In this document: positions 17,553-25,918 of the stretch, piece by piece
Layout: every line of letters begins with the position of its first letter
How positions within the stretch are numbered: the stretch's first letter is position 1
DNA from: JAYZVT01 sp050248375
GTDB lineage: Bacteria; Pseudomonadota; Alphaproteobacteria; Rhizobiales; Methyloligellaceae
Direction: 5' to 3'
NCBI GenBank assembly: GCA_050248375.1
Contig: JBFWSL010000012.1
Span: forward strand, 1 to 28,270
DNA: 28,270 bases
Made by a program: the position numbers and the translations under genes
Notes under the pieces: generated by a model
Databases searched by the model: none
Told to the model about the DNA's origin: nothing
Seen by the model: the letters and a program-made list of their open reading frames with translations, nothing else

Positions 17553-17601
17553 CGCCACGCTCCCCGTGGTCTCGCAGTAGCACCCCGGATGGGCCTTCTG
17601 T

Positions 17602-18657
17602 TCAAGAATCTCCCCTGTTTTGCTTGTCCGGGCGTTGCAGGGCAAGCATTTTCAACATGGCCAGTTCACGGGCCCATTGCCGCATGGGCTTGGCGGGGGC
17701 CCCACCCCATGTTTCTCCGGGGGGTATGTCATCCTTAACGCCGCTTGCCCCGGCCACCTGGGCGCCGGCGCCTATGGTCAGATGGCCCGCCACGGCGACC
17801 CTGCCGCCCAGGACCACGAAATCCTGCAAGGTGGTCGAGCCGGCGATGCACACACCGGCAACGATGACGCAGTGCCGCCCGATGGCCACGTTGTGTCCGA
17901 TCTGGACGAGATTGTCGATCTTGGTCCCCTCGCCCACTATCGTGTCGCGCAAGGCGCCACGGTCGATGGTCGTGTTAGCGCCAACCTCCACATCGTCCTG
18001 GATGATCACGCGCCCGATCTGGGGGACCTTCAGATGTCCCTTGGGGCCCATGGCGAAGCCGAAGCCGTCCTGTCCAATCGACGCGCCCGAATGGATGACG
18101 ACACGGTCTCCGAGCAGGCTGTTGGTAATGCTGACGTTGGGCCCGACATATCCGTCACGGCCGATGTAGACGCGGCGGCTGATGACGGCGCCAGCGGCTA
18201 TGACGGTTCCTGTGCCAACCTGCGCTTCGGGGCCGACCACGGCACCCGGCTCTATGGAGGCTCCCTCCTCGATCCGCGCGGTGGGATGTATGGATGACGC
18301 GCTCCAGCCCGAAGTTCCCACAGTGCCGGAGCGCATGGCCTGCGGGTAGAACAGTGCCAGCGCCATGGCGAATGAGCGGTAGGGGTGCTGGGATTCCAGG
18401 ATGCCCATTCCGGGAGGAGCCGCCGCTGTCTGCCTGGGATGAACGATGCAGGCGCCCGCGCGGGTGGCGCGGAACAGGGGCAGGTATTTCCGGTTGTCCA
18501 GGAAGGCAAGATCCTTCGGGCCTGCCTCGTCCAGGGCGCGGATGTCTTCTATGAGCAGGCCCGGATCGGTAGCTTCCGGAACCGCGCACTGCGACGCGGC
18601 GGCAATGGCATCCAGGCGAAACGGTCCGGCTCGGTCGAAGAAACCTGGATGCTCCAT
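17602..18657 (-). CDS. lpxD: UDP-3-O-(3-hydroxyacyl)glucosamine N-acyltransferase
   Basis: Third enzyme of lipid A synthesis, adding the N-linked hydroxyacyl chain. The 351-residue protein starts MEHPGFFDRAGPF. It has an N-terminal uridine-binding domain (about 1-105), then left-handed beta-helix repeats and a short helical C-terminus. The catalytic histidine is H255 in VQIGHNVAIG, and the motifs DGFGFAMGPKG and QIGRVIIQDDVEVGANTTIDRGA are classic. I chose the ATG at 18657; an in-frame ATG at 18714 adds 19 residues that do not look like the family. The 72-bp gap after bamA holds a TATACT (18688-18693 on minus), a weak candidate -10 for an internal promoter. It is followed 49 bp later by fabZ. 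Confidence 0.95.
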   Translation of the reverse strand: MEHPGFFDRAGPFRLDAIAAASQCAVPEATDPGLLIEDIRALDEAGPKDLAFLDNRKYLPLFRATRAGACIVHPRQTAAAPPGMGILESQHPYRSFAMALALFYPQAMRSGTVGTSGWSASSIHPTARIEEGASIEPGAVVGPEAQVGTGTVIAAGAVISRRVYIGRDGYVGPNVSITNSLLGDRVVIHSGASIGQDGFGFAMGPKGHLKVPQIGRVIIQDDVEVGANTTIDRGALRDTIVGEGTKIDNLVQIGHNVAIGRHCVIVAGVCIAGSTTLQDFVVLGGRVAVAGHLTIGAGAQVAGASGVKDDIPPGETWGGAPAKPMRQWARELAMLKMLALQRPDKQNRGDS

Positions 18658-18729
18658 GTCACAATCCGCTTGGACGTCCGGCGGCAGAGTATATGACCGG
18701 GAAGCGGCGGGCAAAAGCGGCTGCGCGCA

Positions 18730-21060
18730 TCAGAACCGGGTCGCGGCGCCGAAGCGGAAGGTTTCCTCGTCGTCGTAAGCGGCGGATTGCAGCACTGTCG
18801 ATATATCGGCCCGAAGCGGTCCCAGCGGAGAATCCCAGATCAGGCTGAAGCCGACGGCGGCCCTGAGGTCCTTGTCGTCTCCGACCACCGTGGGATTGAT
18901 GGTGCCGAGGTCGCCGACGCCAAAGGCCGTGCCGACATCGGCGAAAACCGCGCCTGACAGGCCCAGGTTCTCAGGCACCAGGGGTATCGGGAAGCGGAGT
19001 TCGGCGGTAGCGACGGCGTATGAGGTCGCACCGAGCGCATCGCCCGTCGACAGGTCACGAGGTCCGATGCCAGCGCGGTCGAAGCCGCGAATGGTCTCGC
19101 CGCCAATGAAGAACGTGTCGAGAATGCGCACGTCCTGCCCGGCGTAGCCCTCTATGTTGCCGGCCGCCAGACGGCCAACGAGGACGAACTTCTTGTAGAC
19201 CGGATAGTAGGCACGCGCCTCGGCCACGGAACGGATATAGTTCACGTCACCACCGACACCGGCAAGGTCCTGGTTGAGTGCGAGATAGAAGCCCTGCGAG
19301 GGGTTCTTCTTGTTGTTTCTCGTATCGTAGGCAAGCGTGTAACCGACCGAGGACACGAGCGTCTCGCCTTCCGCATCCTTGATGGCCTGCGAGGCATTGG
19401 TCTGGACGTCGAAAATTTCCTCGTTCGACAGCGTATATCTGGTGCCCAGGCTCCAATCGCCGGCGAGAGGAATGCCGAAGCGTATGCCGGCGCCGCTGCG
19501 GCGGCTTTTGAAGGACGACGTGTCCGTGAGGTCGAGCTCGGTATGGAAAGCGTCGAAGCCGGCGGCCATGTTGCGGCCCATGAAGCGGGGTTCGGTGAAC
19601 GAGAAGTCGAATTGCAGCCGTTCCTGGCTTCCCTGCAGACGGACACGGATGAACTGACCCTTGCCCAGGAAATTGCGCTCGCTGAGGCTGATGTCCGCCA
19701 ATGCGCCTTCGTTCGAGGAATAACCGCCGCCAACGGAGAACTCGCCCGTGGCCTGTTCCTGGACCTTGACCATGAGGATGACCCGGTCAGGAGCCGTGCC
19801 CTGTTCGGCCGACACGTCCACCGCCTTGAAGAAGCCCATCGCCTTCAGGCGCCGTTTGGCGGCGTCGACGAGCATGCGGTTGTAGGCATCGCCCTCCGCC
19901 AGACGGAACTCGCGACGGATGACGTAGTCGAGCGTGCGGATGTTGCCCTGGATTTCGATGCGCTCGATGTAGATTCGGGGGCCCTCTTCCACCACGTAGG
20001 TGACGCCGATCATTCGGGTGGCAGGGTCCCGGTCAAGACGGGTGCGAACGCGGCCGAAGGCATAGCCCTGACGCGACACGTCCATGGTGATGTTCTCGAC
20101 GGATTTGTCGACCTTGGAGGCGTCGTAGATCCTTCCGGATCTCGTCTCGGCCTTCGACAACGCTTCACGGGGGTTGATCTGGGCGAGCCCGGTCTCGATG
20201 TCGATGGCGCCGAAGCGGTACTGCTCACCCTCGACGATGGTGAAGGTGATCAGGAATCCCTGCCCTTCGCGGTCGAGGTCGGCCACGGCTGAGACTATGC
20301 TCACGTCGGCGTAGCCATTCTTGAGGTAGTACTGGCGCAGCAGTTCCCGGTCGAGATTGAGCCTGTCGGGATCGTAGATGTTGGTGGGCTTGAAGAAGCT
20401 CAGCAGGCCGGTCTCGGTGGTGGTGATCGCCTCGCGCAACTGCGAATCGGAAAACGCCTGGTTGCCGATGAAGGTGATGCCCTTCACCGTGGTCTTGGGG
20501 CCTTCCAGCACCTCGAAGACCAGGTCAACGCGGTTGTGGTCGAGATTGATGATCTTGGGCTCGACGCGGGCGGCGAAACGGCCCTGGCGGCGGTAGACGT
20601 CAAGGATCCGCTGCACGTCGCTCTGCACCTTGGCGCGGGTGTAGACGGCACGCGGCTTGAGCTGGACTTCGGACTTGAGCGAATCGTCCTCGACTTCCTT
20701 GTTTCCCTCGAAGGCAACGCGATTGATGATCGGGTTCTCGACCACGACGACGACGACCACCGTGCCGCGATTGCCTATGCGCACGTCCTGAAACAGGCCC
20801 GTCGCGAAGAGAGCCTTTAGGGACTCGTCAACCTCCAACAGGTCATAACGGTCGCCGGCGCGGAACGTCAGGTAGGAACGGACGGTTTCAGGCTCCACGC
20901 GGCGGTTGCCCTGCACCTGGATGGAGCTCACCACGAAGCCGGTTTGTGCATAAGCGGGCGCCGTCAGCGTAATGCCGGCCAGGGGAAACATGACACCCCC
21001 AAGCCAGACAAGCAGACAAGCTGGCAACAGCCCCCGCGCCAGTCGCGTACTAAACCGCAT
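18730..21060 (-). CDS. bamA: Outer membrane protein assembly factor BamA
   Basis: Essential Omp85-family barrel that inserts beta-barrel proteins into the outer membrane. The 776-residue precursor has a Sec signal peptide (about 1-39, ending APAYA before QTGF). Five periplasmic POTRA domains follow at about 41-430, for instance VSSIQVQGNRRVEPETV and IERIEIQGNIRTLDYVIRRE at the first and fifth. A 16-strand barrel ends in the aromatic residue F776 (FRFGAATRF). The lid-loop motif appears as IRGF in GETIRGFDRAGIG, near residue 655. A run of seven valines lies in POTRA1. It is separated from rseP by 154 bp, the widest gap in this cluster, suggesting its own promoter. skp is not found next to it. 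Confidence 0.97.
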   Translation of the reverse strand: MRFSTRLARGLLPACLLVWLGGVMFPLAGITLTAPAYAQTGFVVSSIQVQGNRRVEPETVRSYLTFRAGDRYDLLEVDESLKALFATGLFQDVRIGNRGTVVVVVVVENPIINRVAFEGNKEVEDDSLKSEVQLKPRAVYTRAKVQSDVQRILDVYRRQGRFAARVEPKIINLDHNRVDLVFEVLEGPKTTVKGITFIGNQAFSDSQLREAITTTETGLLSFFKPTNIYDPDRLNLDRELLRQYYLKNGYADVSIVSAVADLDREGQGFLITFTIVEGEQYRFGAIDIETGLAQINPREALSKAETRSGRIYDASKVDKSVENITMDVSRQGYAFGRVRTRLDRDPATRMIGVTYVVEEGPRIYIERIEIQGNIRTLDYVIRREFRLAEGDAYNRMLVDAAKRRLKAMGFFKAVDVSAEQGTAPDRVILMVKVQEQATGEFSVGGGYSSNEGALADISLSERNFLGKGQFIRVRLQGSQERLQFDFSFTEPRFMGRNMAAGFDAFHTELDLTDTSSFKSRRSGAGIRFGIPLAGDWSLGTRYTLSNEEIFDVQTNASQAIKDAEGETLVSSVGYTLAYDTRNNKKNPSQGFYLALNQDLAGVGGDVNYIRSVAEARAYYPVYKKFVLVGRLAAGNIEGYAGQDVRILDTFFIGGETIRGFDRAGIGPRDLSTGDALGATSYAVATAELRFPIPLVPENLGLSGAVFADVGTAFGVGDLGTINPTVVGDDKDLRAAVGFSLIWDSPLGPLRADISTVLQSAAYDDEETFRFGAATRF

Positions 21061-21183
21061 TATTGTTGTTATCCCCTGCTACGCCGGTGCCCCGGTACGC
21101 AGTACAATACGTTGAAAACAAATCGCCATTCTAATGTGGCCGTTTTGTGTTTCGCGGTGATGGCCCCCTTCTGGTTTCCCCCT

Positions 21184-21207
21184 CGATGTTGCGCAGCCGC
21201 AACATCG
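21184..21207 (-). other. Perfect stem-loop between rseP and bamA
   Basis: CGATGTTGCG at 21184-21193 and CGCAACATCG at 21198-21207 form a perfect 10-bp stem with a four-base loop. It lies 7 bp past the rseP stop codon in the direction of transcription. No T-tract follows on either strand, so a standard intrinsic terminator is unlikely. It may be a 3'-end protecting structure, an RNase processing site or a partial terminator separating rseP from bamA. Confidence 0.55.
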
Positions 21208-21214
21208 TCTCCGG

Positions 21215-22360
21215 CTACAGGTTTCCGAAATGAATCAAATCGTTCCAAGTTGCGAAGATCATTAGCATAACAACCACCGCGAAGCCAATTCGAAAGCCAA
21301 TCTCGAGGCTCCTTTCGCTCAGCGGGCGGCCCCTTACCGCCTCGATGGCGTAGAACAGCAGATGCCCTCCATCGAGCAGCGGAATCGGGAACAGATTCAG
21401 CAGTCCTATGCTGACGGAGAGGACGGCGGCGAGATGCAGCAGCGCCACGAATCCGGCCGTCGCCACCTGCCCTGAAACCTGGGCTATCCTGAGGGGCCCG
21501 CCGAGCTGGTCGGCCGCCTCCTTGCCTACGATCACGTCGCGCAGATAGGCCAGCGTCCGCTCGATAACGAAATAGGTCTCCTTCACCCCCAGCCACACCG
21601 AGGTCAGGGGATCGTGCTTTTCCAGTATCCAGTCGTCGGCCGAGGTGCTGCGGCGCACGCCCAGCAATCCGATGCGGACCTTGTTGCCGAAGCGGTCGGT
21701 GATCTCCTTGCGGTCGGGTGTCGCCAGCAGGGTGACGTCGCTATCGTTGCGGCGCACAACGAATTCAAGCTGCCGGTCGGCGCTGACGCTGACGATGCGC
21801 TGCATGGCGCCGAAATTCTCGATCTGGTCGCCGTTGATGCTGAGGATCAGGTCGCCGGTCTGGAATCCGGCGCGCTCGGCCGCGCTGCCGGCCGCGACCC
21901 CATCGACGATGGCCGGGGTAACGCGTTGGCCGATAAAGGTAAATGTGATCGCGAATATAACAATTGCGAGCAGGAAGTTGGCTATGGGGCCAGCGGCGAC
22001 GACCGCGGCGCGCTGTGGCAGCGGCTTGAGGTGGAAGCTGCCGGCTTTCTGCTCTTCGGTCAGGGACTCGATGGTTTTATGGTCAGGCGTGCTCGCCGCG
22101 CCCTCGTCGTCGAGGAACTTGACGTAACCGCCAAGCGGAATCCAGGCGAAGCGCCAGCGCGTGCCGTGGCGGTCATGGAAGCCGAAGATCTCCCGGCCAA
22201 AGCCGATGGAGAAGGCCTTGACCGTGACGCCGCACCAGCGCGCGACCAGAAAATGGCCGAGTTCGTGGAAAAACACGACAACGGTCAGTACGAACAGGAA
22301 TGGCAGGGCGTAGGACAGCAGCCAGCCCACATTCAAGCTCAGCGTTTCAACGATACCCAT
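21215..22360 (-). CDS. rseP: RIP metalloprotease RseP, site-2 protease
   Basis: Zinc-dependent intramembrane protease that cleaves membrane-bound anti-sigma factors and leftover signal peptides. The 381-residue protein has the first membrane helix with the zinc motif HELGH (H32, E33, H36). GYVKFLDDEG follows, then a PDZ domain at about 125-205 (GVAAGSAAERAGFQTGDLILSINGD region). The second zinc-ligand motif is NLFPIPLLDGGH, with D330. It has a single PDZ domain, as is usual for shorter bacterial S2P proteins; E. coli RseP has two. I chose the ATG at 22360; the in-frame ATG at 22417 overlaps the end of dxr and would place polar residues before the first helix. It lies 22 bp after dxr. Confidence 0.95.
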   Translation of the reverse strand: MGIVETLSLNVGWLLSYALPFLFVLTVVVFFHELGHFLVARWCGVTVKAFSIGFGREIFGFHDRHGTRWRFAWIPLGGYVKFLDDEGAASTPDHKTIESLTEEQKAGSFHLKPLPQRAAVVAAGPIANFLLAIVIFAITFTFIGQRVTPAIVDGVAAGSAAERAGFQTGDLILSINGDQIENFGAMQRIVSVSADRQLEFVVRRNDSDVTLLATPDRKEITDRFGNKVRIGLLGVRRSTSADDWILEKHDPLTSVWLGVKETYFVIERTLAYLRDVIVGKEAADQLGGPLRIAQVSGQVATAGFVALLHLAAVLSVSIGLLNLFPIPLLDGGHLLFYAIEAVRGRPLSERSLEIGFRIGFAVVVMLMIFATWNDLIHFGNL

Positions 22361-22382
22361 TGCGCGCTGTCTCCAATCGCGT

Positions 22383-23618
22383 TCATGCCCTGCGGGCGTG
22401 GCGGGGTTCGGTGGCAAAACGCGGCATCAGGATACCAGCCAACCGCCGGCATTCCGCGTCGATGCTCAAAACATCGTTAAGGCTAACGGGCTCACTGAGG
22501 AGGCTCCGCTGGTCCGCCGCCTCCAATGTAGCCTCTACCAGGGCCGAAATCGACAGAAAGCCGATCTTGCCCCCCAGGAAGGCTTCCACAGCCACTTCGT
22601 TCGCCGCATTCAGGCCGGTCGGGGCCCCGCCCCCCGCCATAAGGCTCTCGCGGGCTACCCGCAGGCTCGGGAATCTCTCCTCATCGGGCCTCTCGAAGGT
22701 CAGGGAGCCGATCCTGGCGAGGTCCAGGCGCTCGGTGGGGGCATACATGCGGGCGGGCCAGGACAGGGCGTAGGCGATCGGCGTGCGCATGTCGGGGCTG
22801 CTCATCTGGGCGAGTACGGAACCGTCAGAATACTCGACAAGGCAGTGAACGATCGACTGGGGGTGGATGACCACAGCCAGTTGCTCGGCCGTGACCGGGA
22901 AGAGGTGGAAGGCTTCGATCAGTTCGAGCCCCTTGTTCATAAGGGTTGCGGAATCGACGGTGATCTTGCTGCCCATGGACCAGTTCGGATGGCGCAGGGC
23001 GTCCTCGGGCCGCGCCCCGGCCATCTGGAGGGGAGTCCAGGTACGGAACGGCCCCCCAGATGCGGTTAGGGTGATCTTTTCGATCCCGTTCGGCTGGTCG
23101 CGGCTGATGGACTGGAAGGCGGCCGAGTGCTCGGAGTCGACCGGGAGCACCGTGGCGCGGTGACGTGCCGCCTCCGCCAGGAAGAGCCGTCCGGCGGACA
23201 CGAGGCATTCCTTGTTGGCGAGCGCCACGCAGGTTCCTTGCCGCAGGGCTTCCAGCGTTGGCCGCAGGCCGGCCACGCCCATGATCGAGGCCATGATCCA
23301 GTCGGCGGGGCGAGACGCGGCCTCCAGCATGGCTTGTTCGCCCGCGGCGGCCTCGATGCCGGTTCCGGCCAGTGCCTCCTTGAGCCTGGAATAGGCGGTT
23401 TCGTCCTGTACGACGGCGATACTGGCGCGGTGCTGTCTAGCGGCCGCCGCCAGTTGCTCGGCATTGCTGTTCGCGGTGACGGCGACGACCTCATATGCGT
23501 CAGGCTCGCGGCCGATCAGGTCCAGCGTGTTCTTGCCGACGGAGCCGGTGGCGCCCAGGATGCTGACCCGACGGGGAGCATCGTGGCGTCTGGAAGGTAT
23601 GTGCGTGCTTTCCGTCAT
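22383..23618 (-). CDS. dxr: 1-deoxy-D-xylulose-5-phosphate reductoisomerase
   Basis: Makes 2-C-methyl-D-erythritol 4-phosphate with NADPH, the first committed step of the non-mevalonate isoprenoid pathway. The 411-residue protein has the NADPH fold motif LGATGSVGKNTL (G22-G28). The motif ANKECLVSAG follows, then the metal ligands D161 and E163 in DSEHSAAFQ and E232 in MNKGLELIEAF. The flexible-loop motif NWSMGSKITVDSATLMNKG is intact. Length is slightly above the E. coli enzyme (398) because of a short N-terminal extension. It follows cdsA by 13 bp. It supplies isoprenoid precursor for UppS in the same cluster. Confidence 0.97.
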   Translation of the reverse strand: MTESTHIPSRRHDAPRRVSILGATGSVGKNTLDLIGREPDAYEVVAVTANSNAEQLAAAARQHRASIAVVQDETAYSRLKEALAGTGIEAAAGEQAMLEAASRPADWIMASIMGVAGLRPTLEALRQGTCVALANKECLVSAGRLFLAEAARHRATVLPVDSEHSAAFQSISRDQPNGIEKITLTASGGPFRTWTPLQMAGARPEDALRHPNWSMGSKITVDSATLMNKGLELIEAFHLFPVTAEQLAVVIHPQSIVHCLVEYSDGSVLAQMSSPDMRTPIAYALSWPARMYAPTERLDLARIGSLTFERPDEERFPSLRVARESLMAGGGAPTGLNAANEVAVEAFLGGKIGFLSISALVEATLEAADQRSLLSEPVSLNDVLSIDAECRRLAGILMPRFATEPRHARRA

Positions 23619-23631
23619 GCCGTTTCAGGGG

Positions 23632-24495
23632 TTATGGCCAGATCAGAAGACCTTGCGCCGGGCTGGCCGGGTCGCGCAACAGGCCGATGAGCCAGGCGGC
23701 CACGGCCGCGAACATCAGGCCGTCCACGCGATCCAGGAATCCGCCATGGCCGGGGATCAGGTGGCTTGCATCCTTCTGGTGGAACCGGCGCTTGACGTAG
23801 GATTCCACCAGGTCGCCTGCCTGCGAGATCATGGCGAGCGCGCCGGCGACGATGCCGAGGACCGCCGGCGACGTTCCGCCCATGGCGCGACCGAAGATGA
23901 ATCCCACGCATGCCGGTACCAACAGGCCGCCAAAGAAGCCCGACCAGGTCTTGCCCGGGGAGATCGCCGGGGCCAGCTTGGGGCCGCCAATGGCCTTGCC
24001 GGTGAAATAGGCCGCGGTGTCGGCCGTCCAGACCACCGCGAACAGGAACAGGATAGCCATGACCGGCAGGGTGGCGCTGTCCCGCAGCGCCACCAGGGCG
24101 ACTACCGGAAGTCCAAAATACAGCACCCCGGCAGCCGACCACATGCGGTGCCCCCCCGTCGAAGCCAGCACCCACAAGGTCACGGCTCCCGCGGCGAGCA
24201 AGGCAAGGGCGGCAGCGACCTGCCCTGCCGCGGTCAGGAGGGCCGCGCCCAGGGCGGTGGCCATATGGGCCGCGAGCGGCAGACGCGGGCTGCCGGGCCG
24301 GACAATGCTGTCCCATTCCCAGCACAGCACCACGGCGACAGCTGCCACCAGCAGCGCGAAGGGCCATGGGCCTGCAAGGGTCAGCAGGGTGGCGCCGGCT
24401 GCCATGACCAGCGCGGAAACGAGCCTGAGGGTGAATTCGGTGCGGCCGGCGGAGCCGGCATTCGCCTTGTGAGCACGCGCTTTTCTTGCGCTCAC
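23632..24495 (-). CDS. cdsA: Phosphatidate cytidylyltransferase (CDP-diglyceride synthase)
   Basis: Integral membrane enzyme making CDP-diacylglycerol from phosphatidic acid and CTP, the branch point of phospholipid synthesis. The 287-residue protein has about eight hydrophobic segments and the family signature near the C-terminus: ESYVKRRFHQKDASHLIPGH followed by GGFLDRVDG. I chose the GTG at 24495, which overlaps the uppS stop codon as GTGA; the frame stays open far upstream only as a shadow of uppS. The N-terminus is basic (SARKARAHKANAG), consistent with a cytosolic tail. Coupled to uppS by the overlap and 13 bp upstream of dxr. Confidence 0.95.
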   Translation of the reverse strand: MSARKARAHKANAGSAGRTEFTLRLVSALVMAAGATLLTLAGPWPFALLVAAVAVVLCWEWDSIVRPGSPRLPLAAHMATALGAALLTAAGQVAAALALLAAGAVTLWVLASTGGHRMWSAAGVLYFGLPVVALVALRDSATLPVMAILFLFAVVWTADTAAYFTGKAIGGPKLAPAISPGKTWSGFFGGLLVPACVGFIFGRAMGGTSPAVLGIVAGALAMISQAGDLVESYVKRRFHQKDASHLIPGHGGFLDRVDGLMFAAVAAWLIGLLRDPASPAQGLLIWP

Positions 24496-25253
24496 GCGGT
24501 GGACCTCGCCACGAGGCCTCCAAAGCGGCGCTCGCGGGCATGGTAGGTCGCGAGGGCCTCCTCCAGCATCTCGCGCCCGAAGTCCGGCCAATAGCAATCC
24601 ATGAAGACGAATTCCGAATAGGCGCATTGCCAGAGCAGGAAGTTCGACAGGCGCATTTCGCCACTGGTGCGGATGAGCAGGTCGGGGTCCGGCGTGCCCG
24701 CGGTATCGAGTTGACGTTCGAACAGTTCGGGCGTGATGGCGCCGGGATCGATGTCTCCTCGAACAGCCTGTCTTGCGAGTTTCGCCGCCGCCCTCGCGAT
24801 CTCGTTGCGCGAGCCGTAGTTGAAGGCGACCGTGAGCGTCAGGCGGGTATTGTGGGAGGTGAGTTCGACAGCGTCCCGGATCAGCTTGCTGATCTCGGGT
24901 TCGACGCCGTCTTCCTCCCCGATCACTTTCAGCCGTACGCCGTTCTGGTGCAGATCGGCCAGATTGGTGCGGATGAAGCTCTTCAGCAGCATCATCAGGT
25001 CGGCGACTTCCGACCTGGGCCGCGCCCAGTTCTCCGACGAGAAGCTGAACAGAGTGAGCTCGTCGATGCCGAGATCCATGGCCGCCTGGATGGTGCGGCG
25101 AACCGCTTCGACGCCCTGGCGGTGGCCCTCGGTGCGGGGCAGCCCGCGCTCGGCCGCCCACCGGCCGTTGCCGTCCATGATGATGGCCACGTGACGCGGA
25201 GGAGCCGGGTTGCCGACAGCCTCTGGTTGCTCAGCGGAAATGGTCAAATGCAC
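24492..25253 (-). CDS. uppS: Undecaprenyl diphosphate synthase
   Basis: cis-Prenyltransferase that makes the C55 lipid carrier for peptidoglycan and O-antigen synthesis. The 253-residue protein has HVAIIMDGNGRWA with catalytic D27, the motif TLFSFSSENWARP and the C-terminal LLIRTSGEMRLSNFLLWQ followed by the YSEF region. It starts with GTG at 25253; no in-frame ATG lies between there and the catalytic motif except the one inside it (MDGNG), so GTG is the only sensible choice. 39 bp after frr, and overlapping cdsA by 4 bp. Confidence 0.96.
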   Translation of the reverse strand: MHLTISAEQPEAVGNPAPPRHVAIIMDGNGRWAAERGLPRTEGHRQGVEAVRRTIQAAMDLGIDELTLFSFSSENWARPRSEVADLMMLLKSFIRTNLADLHQNGVRLKVIGEEDGVEPEISKLIRDAVELTSHNTRLTLTVAFNYGSRNEIARAAAKLARQAVRGDIDPGAITPELFERQLDTAGTPDPDLLIRTSGEMRLSNFLLWQCAYSEFVFMDCYWPDFGREMLEEALATYHARERRFGGLVARSTA

Positions 25254-25292
25254 GGTCTCCCGGGGGCGCCGGCCCGCGTCCGGTATCTCTGG

Positions 25293-25850
25293 CTATACCT
25301 GCATGATCTCGGCTTCCTTCGCCGAGAGGGAATCGTCGATTTCCTTAATGATCTTGTCGGTGAGTTCCTGCACCTTCTGGGACAGGGCGTGGTGATCGTC
25401 CTTGCCGATCTCCCCATCCTTTTCCTGCTTCTTCAGCACTTCCATTCCGTCCCGGCGCACGTTGCGCACCGCGACCCGGGCCTGCTCCGAGTATTTGTGG
25501 GCGACCTTCACAAGCTCCCGGCGCCGATCCTCGTTGAGCTCGGGGATGGGCAAGCGCAGGAGCGTGCCGTCGACAACAGGATTGAGGCCGAGATCGGATT
25601 CGCGGATCGCCTTCTCCACGGCCGCGACCTGCCCCTTGTCCCAAACCTGGACCGTGATCATTCGCGGCTCGGGGACGGAGATGTTCGCAACCTGGTTCAG
25701 AGGCATCGAGGACCCGTAGGCATCGACCGTGATGGGGTCGAGCAGAGCCGGATTGGCGCGTCCGGTGCGCAGGCCGGCGAACTCCTTCTTGAGGGAGCCG
25801 AGGGCTCCCCTCATGCGACGCTCGATGTCTTGCAGGTCAAAGCCGGTCAT
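25293..25850 (-). CDS. frr: Ribosome recycling factor
   Basis: Splits post-termination ribosomes together with EF-G. The 185-residue protein has the exact family length and the standard domains: the long three-helix bundle, and the small domain with VDAYGSSMPLNQVANISVPEPR. The C-terminal KDGEIGKDDHHALSQKVQELTDK is also characteristic. The ATG at 25850 has only a weak purine-rich site (GAGAG) upstream. It follows pyrH by 68 bp, the conserved pyrH-frr pairing seen across bacteria. Confidence 0.98.
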   Translation of the reverse strand: MTGFDLQDIERRMRGALGSLKKEFAGLRTGRANPALLDPITVDAYGSSMPLNQVANISVPEPRMITVQVWDKGQVAAVEKAIRESDLGLNPVVDGTLLRLPIPELNEDRRRELVKVAHKYSEQARVAVRNVRRDGMEVLKKQEKDGEIGKDDHHALSQKVQELTDKIIKEIDDSLSAKEAEIMQV

Positions 25851-25918
25851 GGGTTCTCTCGTTGTGCAGGATTACAGCCTTGAACGAAATTGGCGGAAGA
25901 CGAAGCACCACATGCGCC

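Noticed and set aside
24486..25883. A 465-codon open frame on the plus strand
   Set aside because: It is antisense to uppS and frr, both complete with all motifs, and has no recognisable domain. It is a GC-driven shadow.
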